From Chryseosolibacter sp035628595 (lineage in GTDB: Bacteria > Bacteroidota > Bacteroidia > Cytophagales > Cyclobacteriaceae), in contig DASPJN010000021.1 in assembly GCA_035628595.1 (NCBI GenBank), positions 1-64,000 of the forward strand: DNA of 64,000 nucleotides. The letters run 5' to 3'. The position numbers and the translations under genes are program-made. The number at the start of each line of letters is the position of its first letter. The stretch's first letter is position 1. Positions 33,898 to 40,789 of the stretch are shown in pieces. The notes under the pieces are model-generated. The model had not been told where the DNA came from. It ran no database searches and saw nothing but the letters and a program-made list of their open reading frames with translations.

Positions 33898-34764
33898 ATG
33901 GCAACAGAAAGAGATTTAGAACTGTTAGACGATTACCTGGGAAACAGATTGAAGGGTGAGGAAAAGACGTCGTTCGAGCAGCGCCTGCAAGCCGACCCTG
34001 AACTTCAAGGCGAAATGCAACTGCAGCAACACATGATTTCGGGTATCCGAAACGCCCGGGCAGCTGAACTGAAGGCCATGCTCAATAACATACCGCTTTC
34101 GGGCATCTCTCAGGGCGGTGCCTCTGTCGCCGCAAAGTTTGCAATGGGTGGATTGATTGCCGGCGCAGTCATCACCGGGGTTTATTTTCTCTCGAAAGAG
34201 GAGCCAAAAGAGGTAGCACCAGCTACTGAAAAACAAATTCCAGCTACATCAGACAGCAATCAGGATGCAACTTCTTCGATTGAAGAGGAAACCAAAAAAG
34301 AACCTGAAACCATTGCCACAGAATCGAAACCAATAGTTGCCAGGCCAAAAGCGAAACAGCCTGTAAAAGATTCTCAGGCGACAACTGAGGTGACACAACC
34401 GCAGATAGAAGTCTTCGATCCGACAGAAGAGGCCGAAGGCACCGGAAGCCACGTCAATCAGACGGAATCGAAACCTGCAACAACAGGAAAAGCCGAGCCC
34501 TCCGTTACTGTTTCTGTCGACAAGAGCCACCGCGACTTTGGATTTCACTATCAGTTCAAAGACGAAAAACTTTTCCTCTACGGACCATTTGAAAGAAACC
34601 TGTACGAGATCATGGAATTCTTCAGCGACGAAAAGCGGACGATATTCCTCTACTACAAGGATTCATACTATTTGCTAAAGGAAGACGGCAGCGAGATCAA
34701 GCCGTTGAAAGAAATAGCAGACCCGATTTTGTTGCGTAAGCTCAACGAATCACGCGGTAAATAA
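33898..34764 (+). CDS. Putative anti-sigma factor, single-pass membrane protein
   Basis: 288 residues: an N-terminal cytosolic helical part opening LELLDDYLGNRLKGEEKTSF as in anti-sigma zinc-less domains, one membrane helix (about 78-100, GGLIAGAVITGVYFL), a long Pro/Thr/Glu-rich spacer (about 105-210) and a periplasmic C-terminal domain (FGFHYQFKDEKLFLYGPFE). It follows the ECF sigma gene by 6 bases and ends at a strong terminator. Topology and position support an anti-sigma role; it is not proven by a known domain. Confidence 0.75.
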   Translation: MATERDLELLDDYLGNRLKGEEKTSFEQRLQADPELQGEMQLQQHMISGIRNARAAELKAMLNNIPLSGISQGGASVAAKFAMGGLIAGAVITGVYFLSKEEPKEVAPATEKQIPATSDSNQDATSSIEEETKKEPETIATESKPIVARPKAKQPVKDSQATTEVTQPQIEVFDPTEEAEGTGSHVNQTESKPATTGKAEPSVTVSVDKSHRDFGFHYQFKDEKLFLYGPFERNLYEIMEFFSDEKRTIFLYYKDSYYLLKEDGSEIKPLKEIADPILLRKLNESRGK

Positions 34765-34773
34765 CGTTATCAG

Positions 34774-34799
34774 AGCCCGGTTTTGCCCGGGCTTTTTTA
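34774..34799 (+). terminator. Rho-independent terminator after the sigma/anti-sigma pair
   Basis: AGCCCGG (34774-34780) pairs with CCGGGCT (34787-34793) around TTTTGC, followed by a T run. Confidence 0.9.
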
Positions 34800-34827
34800 T
34801 TCCCATCTGAATACACGTGCGCAGTCG

Positions 34828-34857
34828 TTTGGCCTTCTGGAAATTATCCTAAATTTG
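34828..34857 (+). promoter_or_regulatory. Bacteroidetes-type promoter of ftsX
   Basis: TTTG (34828-34831), 18-base spacer, TAAATTTG (34850-34857), a full consensus match only 7 bases before the ftsX ATG at 34865. The transcript would be nearly leaderless. Confidence 0.75.
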
Positions 34858-34864
34858 CTGCACG

Positions 34865-35749
34865 ATGGAAAAAGTGACCAGGAAAAAGAAACTGGGAGGT
34901 TATCCCGCTATCGGTGTCGTGATCAGCGTAACACTGGCACTTTTCGTCATTGGACTATTTTCATTGCTGATTCTTTATTCTAAACACCTGGAAGAAGAAG
35001 TCAGAAAGAACATAAAGGTCCAGGTTTACCTGAAATCGAACATCTCGACACCACAGCGCCTCGAAATTGAAAACCGGTTGCTTTCCCTTCCCTACGTTTC
35101 AAAACGCGCCGACGAAAAAATGACGTTCGTTTCTAAGGATGAAGCGGCGAAGAAGTTTATCGCCGAAACGGGTGAAGATTTTACTGCTTTCCTGGGTGAG
35201 AATCCATTGCACGATGCGTACCTCGTATCTGTCGATGAAGTCTATCACACAAAAGAAAGCATGGAGAAAATCAAGACTGAAATTCAAAAAATGAATGGCG
35301 TCTTCCAGGTTTTCTATGTTGAAGGACTTATCGAGTCTGTGAATGAAAATGTGACAAAGATCGGCCTGTTCCTCGCAGGCCTTATACTCGTGTTGTTGAT
35401 TACCGTTGCCTTGCTGATAAACAATACACTCCGCATTGCACTTTTTTCGCAGCGTTTTCTTATTCGAAGCATGCAGCTTGTGGGTGCAACGCGGTGGTTT
35501 ATTCAAAAACCTTTTTTACTCCGCGCAGCCGGCTATGGCTTGCTCGGTGGCATCTTCGCAGCAATTCTCCTGTGGATACTCACCAGCTATGCGCAACAAA
35601 AAATCATTGATCTCAAAACACTTCACCTGCAACAGGAATTTCTGATCGTTGCCGGGCTACTCTTATTGATTGGAATGGTATTGGTTGTGATCAGTACGTT
35701 GGTTTCTATTCAGAAGTACTTAAAAATGTCGCTAGACGAATTGTATTGA
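34865..35749 (+). CDS. ftsX: Cell division protein FtsX (ABC permease-like)
   Basis: Inner-membrane partner of FtsE; the complex activates peptidoglycan hydrolases at the septum. 294 residues with the FtsX topology: one N-terminal helix (about 15-40), a large periplasmic loop (about 45-165), then three helices including LINNTLRIALFSQRFLIRSM and GATRWFIQKPFLLR. It starts the conserved Bacteroidota run ftsX-DUF3098-uppP-truB-ribF. ftsE is not adjacent, which is usual for the phylum. Confidence 0.92.
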   Translation: MEKVTRKKKLGGYPAIGVVISVTLALFVIGLFSLLILYSKHLEEEVRKNIKVQVYLKSNISTPQRLEIENRLLSLPYVSKRADEKMTFVSKDEAAKKFIAETGEDFTAFLGENPLHDAYLVSVDEVYHTKESMEKIKTEIQKMNGVFQVFYVEGLIESVNENVTKIGLFLAGLILVLLITVALLINNTLRIALFSQRFLIRSMQLVGATRWFIQKPFLLRAAGYGLLGGIFAAILLWILTSYAQQKIIDLKTLHLQQEFLIVAGLLLLIGMVLVVISTLVSIQKYLKMSLDELY

Positions 35750-35751
35750 AT

Positions 35752-35952
35752 ATGGAAAAACTTCCCTTTGGCAGAAAGAATTATCAGTGGATGATTATCG
35801 GCATTTTGACGTTGGTCGCAGGCTTCACCATTATGTCGCTTGATAACGAACCGCATGGTTTCGGATTTCTCGGGCTTACGCTCGGCCCTATCGTTGTCAT
35901 GGCGGGTTTTATCATCGAGATATTCGCCATCCTTCAGAAACCATCTAAGTAA
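35752..35952 (+). CDS. DUF3098 small membrane protein
   Basis: 66 residues with two hydrophobic helices (WMIIGILTLVAGFTIMSL and LGPIVVMAGFIIEIFAIL) and a conserved PFGRKNYQ start, the DUF3098 pattern found between ftsX and uppP in Bacteroidota. Function unknown, but its constant place suggests a link to cell-envelope synthesis or division. Start ATG 35752 rather than the TTG overlapping the ftsX stop. Confidence 0.88.
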   Translation: MEKLPFGRKNYQWMIIGILTLVAGFTIMSLDNEPHGFGFLGLTLGPIVVMAGFIIEIFAILQKPSK

Positions 35953-35958
35953 ACCTTC

Positions 35959-36750
35959 ATGTCAATTATCGAAGCGATTATCCTCGCAGTAATCGAGGGC
36001 ATTACCGAATTCCTTCCGATATCGTCGACAGGACACATGATTATCGGTTCCTCGCTGATGGGAATCGCGTCGCATCCATTTACTAAAATGTTCACGGTGG
36101 CGATACAGTTCGGTGCAATTCTTTCTGTTGTCGTGTTATATTGGAAGCGGTTTTTTCAGTCGTTTGATTTTTACTTCAAGATTTTCGTAGGATTCATTCC
36201 CGCCGTGATCGGTGGCTTACTGTTTAAAGATTATATCGATGCGCTTCTCGAACGTGTCGAGATTGTGGGCTTCATGTTATTAATCGGCGGTATTTTTTTC
36301 CTCTTTCTCGACAAGATCTTCAAAGAAGATCGAGACATTGATGAAAACATCACGTATCCTAAAGCATTTAAGATCGGCATGTTCCAGATCATCGCGATGA
36401 TTCCGGGCGTGAGTCGGTCCGCAGCAACCATCATCGGTGGATTATCACAAAAACTGACGAAAAAAACCGCTGCTGAATTCTCATTCTTTCTTGCGGTTCC
36501 AACCATGTTCGCTGCAACTGCTCTTTCGTTGTATGAATTCTTCAAATCAGGACAAACTTTCGGGCAGAATGAAATCACATTACTCATTGTCGGCAATGTA
36601 GTTGCATTCATCGTCGCGATGGTGGCGATCAAATCCTTTATTGCCTTTCTTACCCGTCATGGTTTTAAAGTATTCGGCTACTACCGGATAATTGTTGGCA
36701 TTGTGATTCTCACATTGTACTATCTAGGAGTCGAACTTTCGATTGTGTGA
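35959..36750 (+). CDS. uppP: Undecaprenyl-diphosphatase
   Basis: Inner-membrane enzyme (BacA/UppP family) recycling the peptidoglycan lipid carrier by dephosphorylating undecaprenyl diphosphate. 263 residues with about eight helices and both family motifs: EGITEFLPISSTGHMII and IPGVSRSAATIIGGL. Overlap with truB is one base. Loss of activity would limit wall synthesis; UppP gives low-level bacitracin resistance in other bacteria. Confidence 0.96.
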   Translation: MSIIEAIILAVIEGITEFLPISSTGHMIIGSSLMGIASHPFTKMFTVAIQFGAILSVVVLYWKRFFQSFDFYFKIFVGFIPAVIGGLLFKDYIDALLERVEIVGFMLLIGGIFFLFLDKIFKEDRDIDENITYPKAFKIGMFQIIAMIPGVSRSAATIIGGLSQKLTKKTAAEFSFFLAVPTMFAATALSLYEFFKSGQTFGQNEITLLIVGNVVAFIVAMVAIKSFIAFLTRHGFKVFGYYRIIVGIVILTLYYLGVELSIV

Positions 36751-37412
36751 TGGAGGCAACATCGATACCTGAAGAAGGCCGGGTATTACTAATCGACAAA
36801 CCACTCGACTGGACATCGTTTGATGTCGTCAATAAGCTTCGCTACAAACTAAAAATCAAGAAGATCGGGCACGCCGGAACATTGGATCCTCTGGCAACCG
36901 GATTGCTGATTGTTTGCGTGGGAAAAATGACTAAACGTATTGATGAATACATGGGGCTCGAAAAAGAGTACACTGGCAAATTCATCATTGGAAAAACGAC
37001 ACCCTCGCATGATCTCGAAACTGAAATCTTTGACGGTGGTGATATCGCGCATATTACACCTGGATTGATTCATGGGGCAGCATCCGGATTCGTGGGAAAG
37101 ATCAGCCAGCTTCCTCCTTTGCATTCAGCGATTAAGATCGGGGGAAAACGCGCCTACGAATTTGCGCGGTCAGGCAGAAGTATTGAACTGCAACCCAGAG
37201 AGGTTGAAGTTTCGGCGTTTGAGATCACAAACATTAATTCATCTGAAATCAGTTTTCGGATTGTGTGTTCGAAAGGCACTTACATACGAAGCCTTGCACG
37301 CGATTTTGGCGATAAACTTGGAACAGGCGCGTATCTTTCGGAACTTTGCCGCACCCGCATCGGGAATTTTCATCTGGCAGACGCTATCAAAATTGAAGAC
37401 TTTGTTTCATGA
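36750..37412 (+). CDS. truB: tRNA pseudouridine(55) synthase
   Basis: Makes the universal psi-55 of tRNA. 220 residues; catalytic Asp in KIGHAGTLDPLATGLLI, then EKEYTGKFIIGKTTPSHD and KGTYIRSLARDFG. It lacks the C-terminal PUA extension of some family members. ATG 36750 overlaps the uppP stop; the GTG one codon upstream is an alternative. It overlaps ribF by 4 bases (ATGA). Confidence 0.96.
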   Translation: MEATSIPEEGRVLLIDKPLDWTSFDVVNKLRYKLKIKKIGHAGTLDPLATGLLIVCVGKMTKRIDEYMGLEKEYTGKFIIGKTTPSHDLETEIFDGGDIAHITPGLIHGAASGFVGKISQLPPLHSAIKIGGKRAYEFARSGRSIELQPREVEVSAFEITNINSSEISFRIVCSKGTYIRSLARDFGDKLGTGAYLSELCRTRIGNFHLADAIKIEDFVS

Positions 37413-38350
37413 AAATCTATCATGGTATTGATGATTTTGTAAAACTGAACAATGCTATTGTTACAAGCGGTACATTCGACGGCGTACACGTTGGCCATCA
37501 GAAAATCCTGACAAGACTACGCGAAGTTGCCGCGCGCAATAATGGCGAAACAGTCGTTATCACCTATTGGCCGCATCCGAGACTCGTTCTGCACCCGGAG
37601 GATGATACACTCAAGTTGCTTAACACGTTTGAAGAAAAAGCTGACCTGCTAAAAATTCAGGGTATTCAACACCTGGTAAGAATTCCTTTCACCAAAGAAT
37701 TTTCGAACCTCAATTCAGAAGAGTTCATTAAAAAGATCCTGGTAGAAACGATCGGTACAAAAAAACTTGTGATTGGCTACGACCACCATTTCGGCAAAAA
37801 CCGCGAAGGAAGTTTTGAACAGTTGAAAGTGAATGCGCCGCGATACGGATTTGAAGTCGAAGAGATTCCGAGACTTGATGTCGACCATGTCGGCGTGAGT
37901 TCAACACGAATCCGGCAAGCGTTGGAACAGGGGGATATCCATACCGCCAACCATTTCCTCGGACGTGCGTATAGCCTTACCGGTCGGGTCATTGCCGGCG
38001 ATAAGATCGGACGGCTGATCGGATACCCAACGGCAAACATTGACCTGGATACAAAATTTAAATTGATTCCCATGCATGGCATCTATGCCGTCACAGTTTC
38101 GCATGAAGGTCGAATATACGGTGGAATGCTTTACATCGGGTATCGCCCGACGATTAACGGAACGAGACTAAATATTGAGGTCAATATCTTTGATTTCAAA
38201 CAGGACATCTATGGAGAATCGATTACGGTTCACTTTCATAAAATGATCAGGGGCGACGAGAAATTCGGCGATCTCGAACAATTAAAAGCCCAGTTGAAAA
38301 TTGACCAGGATAACTCACTTGAAGTATTACAAAATATTCAATTGCGCTAA
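37409..38350 (+). CDS. ribF: Bifunctional riboflavin kinase / FAD synthetase
   Basis: Makes FMN then FAD from riboflavin. 313 residues: N-terminal nucleotidyltransferase domain with GTFDGVHVGHQKIL and the ISSTRIR-like SSTRIRQAL; C-terminal flavokinase domain with IGYPTANIDLD and GMLYIGYRPTI. Overlaps truB by 4 bases and aacS by one. Pairs functionally with ribE near 7 kb. Confidence 0.97.
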   Translation: MKIYHGIDDFVKLNNAIVTSGTFDGVHVGHQKILTRLREVAARNNGETVVITYWPHPRLVLHPEDDTLKLLNTFEEKADLLKIQGIQHLVRIPFTKEFSNLNSEEFIKKILVETIGTKKLVIGYDHHFGKNREGSFEQLKVNAPRYGFEVEEIPRLDVDHVGVSSTRIRQALEQGDIHTANHFLGRAYSLTGRVIAGDKIGRLIGYPTANIDLDTKFKLIPMHGIYAVTVSHEGRIYGGMLYIGYRPTINGTRLNIEVNIFDFKQDIYGESITVHFHKMIRGDEKFGDLEQLKAQLKIDQDNSLEVLQNIQLR

Positions 38351-40308
38351 TGGAAACGCCCCGCCTTCTTTGGACACCAACGGACAAACTGAAAAATGGA
38401 TCCAATCTCGACCATTATCTGCAATGGTTAGCGAGCCACAAGAATCTACAATTCGATAGTTATGAACAGCTTTGGCAATGGTCGGTCGATGACGTCGCAG
38501 CTTTCTGGCAAAGCATGTGGGAATATTTCGAGGTCATCCACGAAGGAGAATTCAATCATGTTTTCTCAGGCGAAATGCCGACAGTCAAATGGTTTGAAGG
38601 TACATCGCTGAACTATGCCGAACATATTTTCAGGAAAGCAAACGATCAAACACCCGCGATAATTTTCAAATCTGAAGCCGGTGATGCTAAAACAATCTCA
38701 TGGGCGACACTAAAAAACAACGTCGGATCATTACAGGCGTTTTTTAAAACACAGGGCATAACGACAGGTGATACCGTAGCAGCTTATCTTCCTTGTATTC
38801 CAGAAGCATCCGCCGCGATGCTTGCAACGACAGGGCTGGGCGCGATCTGGTCGAGCGCTTCTCCTGATTTCGGTACCAATGCCGTCATCGATCGTTTTGC
38901 GCAGATTCACCCGAAGATCCTCATTGCTGTAGACAGCTATAGGTATGGCGGCAAAACATTTGATAAGACCGAAGCCGTACGCGCATTGACCGCAGCCCTT
39001 CCTACATTACAGTGCCTGATTGTTGTAAGTGAAAACGTAGCAGATGGAATCGCTGTAAAGAAGGTTAGCCGGTGGCGCGATGTAATATCTGACGATGTCG
39101 CACCGCAGTTTGTTCGCGTACCTTTCGCCCATCCGCTATGGATCTTGTATTCGTCGGGAACAACCGGGTTACCAAAAGCAATCACACATTCACATGGAGG
39201 TATCCTCCTCGAACAACTGAAGTACGGGACCTTTCATAACGACTTCAAGCCAGGTGAAAAATGTTTCTGGTATACAACCACCGGCTGGATGATGTGGAAC
39301 TACATCCACGGGAGTCTGCTCGCGGGCGGCACGATGGTTCTTTACGACGGAAGTCCTGCGTATCCTGACCTCAACGTGCTCTGGCAATTCTGCAACAAGG
39401 TGGGTATTGCTCATTTCGGAACCAGTGCAGCTTTTATTCTCGCCAACATGAAAGCGGCAATAACACCTTCGTCCAAAGGAAACTTTCATCACCTTCGTTC
39501 AATTGGTTCAACCGGAAGTACCCTTCCACCGGAAGGTTTCGACTGGGTATATCAAAATGTAAAGAATGACCTTTGGCTGGCGTCAATGAGTGGTGGCACG
39601 GATGTTTGCAGCGCCTTTGTTGGCGGTAACCCAACATGGCCTGTATACTCAGGTGAAATTCAGTGTCGTGCGCTCGGATGCAAACTTGAAGCGTTCAACG
39701 ATGAAGGGAAGTCAGTGGTAAATGAAGTCGGCGAAATGGTAATTACTGAACCAATGCCATCAATGCCCGTGTACTTCTGGAACGATCCTGAGTATAAACG
39801 ATATCGCGAAAGCTATTTTGAAATGTATCCTTCGATTTGGCGTCACGGCGACTGGATCGAGATCACGCCGCGAGATGGGATCATCATTTACGGCAGATCT
39901 GACGCGACACTTAATCGCGGTGGAATAAGGATCGGTACGAGCGAAATTTATCGCGCGGTTGACAAGGTGAAAGAAGTTAAAGACAGTCTGATCATTTGTA
40001 TTGAAAAAACCGGTGGAGAATTCTGGATGCCTTTATTTGTTGTCATGGCTGACAACCAATCACTCTCTGATGATCTGAAAAAGAAAATCAACGCGACGAT
40101 CAGAGCCGACCACAGCCCGAGACATGTGCCCGATGAAATCATTGCCGTACCGGATCTTCCTTATACCATCAGCGGGAAGAAGACGGAAACGCCTGTAAAA
40201 AAAGTATTGATGGGGCAGGATCCAAAAAAGGTTGTGAATGCCGGATCGCTGAGAAACCCATCATCGATGGACTTCTTTGTCATGCTTGCAGGCAAGGTTA
40301 ACGTTTGA
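38350..40308 (+). CDS. aacS: Acetoacetate-CoA ligase
   Basis: Acyl-adenylate-forming enzyme activating acetoacetate with ATP and CoA, 652 residues. Signature: P-loop-like ILYSSGTTGLPKAITHSHGG, then WYTTTGWMMWN, IIIYGRSDATLNRGGIRIG and a C-terminal PYTISGKKTETPVKK with the catalytic Lys. The N-terminal WTPTDKLKNGSNLDHYLQWL and the DLWLASMSGGTDVCSAFVGG segment separate it from acetyl-CoA synthetase. Probably for ketone-body or leucine-derived carbon. Overlaps ribF by one base. Confidence 0.93.
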   Translation: METPRLLWTPTDKLKNGSNLDHYLQWLASHKNLQFDSYEQLWQWSVDDVAAFWQSMWEYFEVIHEGEFNHVFSGEMPTVKWFEGTSLNYAEHIFRKANDQTPAIIFKSEAGDAKTISWATLKNNVGSLQAFFKTQGITTGDTVAAYLPCIPEASAAMLATTGLGAIWSSASPDFGTNAVIDRFAQIHPKILIAVDSYRYGGKTFDKTEAVRALTAALPTLQCLIVVSENVADGIAVKKVSRWRDVISDDVAPQFVRVPFAHPLWILYSSGTTGLPKAITHSHGGILLEQLKYGTFHNDFKPGEKCFWYTTTGWMMWNYIHGSLLAGGTMVLYDGSPAYPDLNVLWQFCNKVGIAHFGTSAAFILANMKAAITPSSKGNFHHLRSIGSTGSTLPPEGFDWVYQNVKNDLWLASMSGGTDVCSAFVGGNPTWPVYSGEIQCRALGCKLEAFNDEGKSVVNEVGEMVITEPMPSMPVYFWNDPEYKRYRESYFEMYPSIWRHGDWIEITPRDGIIIYGRSDATLNRGGIRIGTSEIYRAVDKVKEVKDSLIICIEKTGGEFWMPLFVVMADNQSLSDDLKKKINATIRADHSPRHVPDEIIAVPDLPYTISGKKTETPVKKVLMGQDPKKVVNAGSLRNPSSMDFFVMLAGKVNV

Positions 40309-40336
40309 TCTTACTTCATTAACGCGCTTAACTATA

Positions 40337-40675
40337 ATGAATATGAAAAAATCACAGATAAATTTTACAGTCGAGTTAGATCAGAATAACATTCCTGAAA
40401 AGATTGTATGGGATGCGACGGATAAACCAGAAATGCAAAGCAATGAAACCAAAACCGTGAGCATCGCTCTTTGGGATCACAAGCAAAAGAACACGCTGCG
40501 TATTGATCTCTGGACGAAAGACATGCCCGTTGAAGAAATGAAACGATTTTTTATTGATTGTCTGGGTGGACTTGGTCAGAGTATGCTCACCGCTACCGGC
40601 GACGAGTTTATGGCGAGTGAGACAAACGCACTGTGCGAGCGCCTCGTCAAACACCTGCAAGCCGAAAACAAGTAG
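40337..40675 (+). CDS. gldC: Gliding motility protein GldC
   Basis: 112 residues, matching GldC: MKKSQINFTVELDQNNIPEK, IVWDATDKP, ETKTVSIALWDHKQKNTLRI and CLGGLGQSMLTATGD. In Flavobacterium, GldC accompanies GldB and supports gliding by raising GldB levels. No gldB is in the window. Presence supports a Bacteroidota origin. Two start ATGs two codons apart (40337, 40343) are possible. Confidence 0.93.
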   Translation: MNMKKSQINFTVELDQNNIPEKIVWDATDKPEMQSNETKTVSIALWDHKQKNTLRIDLWTKDMPVEEMKRFFIDCLGGLGQSMLTATGDEFMASETNALCERLVKHLQAENK

Positions 40676-40693
40676 TCCCACGACTCCCAAACG

Positions 40694-40723
40694 TTTGTAA
40701 TTTCCCAAAAATTTGTACTTTAG
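40694..40723 (+). promoter_or_regulatory. Bacteroidetes-type promoter of the TonB-dependent receptor
   Basis: TTTG (40694-40697), 18-base spacer, TACTTTAG (40716-40723), one base off the -7 consensus. Transcription would start near 40730. Confidence 0.65.
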
Positions 40724-40725
40724 GT

Positions 40726-40763
40726 AAGGGAAAGCTCGGTATGCATAACATTTGCTTTCCCTT
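40726..40763 (+). promoter_or_regulatory. Ten-base inverted repeat in the receptor 5' UTR
   Basis: AAGGGAAAGC (40726-40735) and GCTTTCCCTT (40754-40763) form a perfect 10-base stem around an 18-base loop at the predicted 5' end of the receptor mRNA. No T run follows, so it is not a normal terminator. It could stabilise the mRNA, act as an operator or serve as a regulatory RNA element. Confidence 0.6.
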
Positions 40764-40789
40764 GACTTAACCCATCAGCCTTACGTGAT

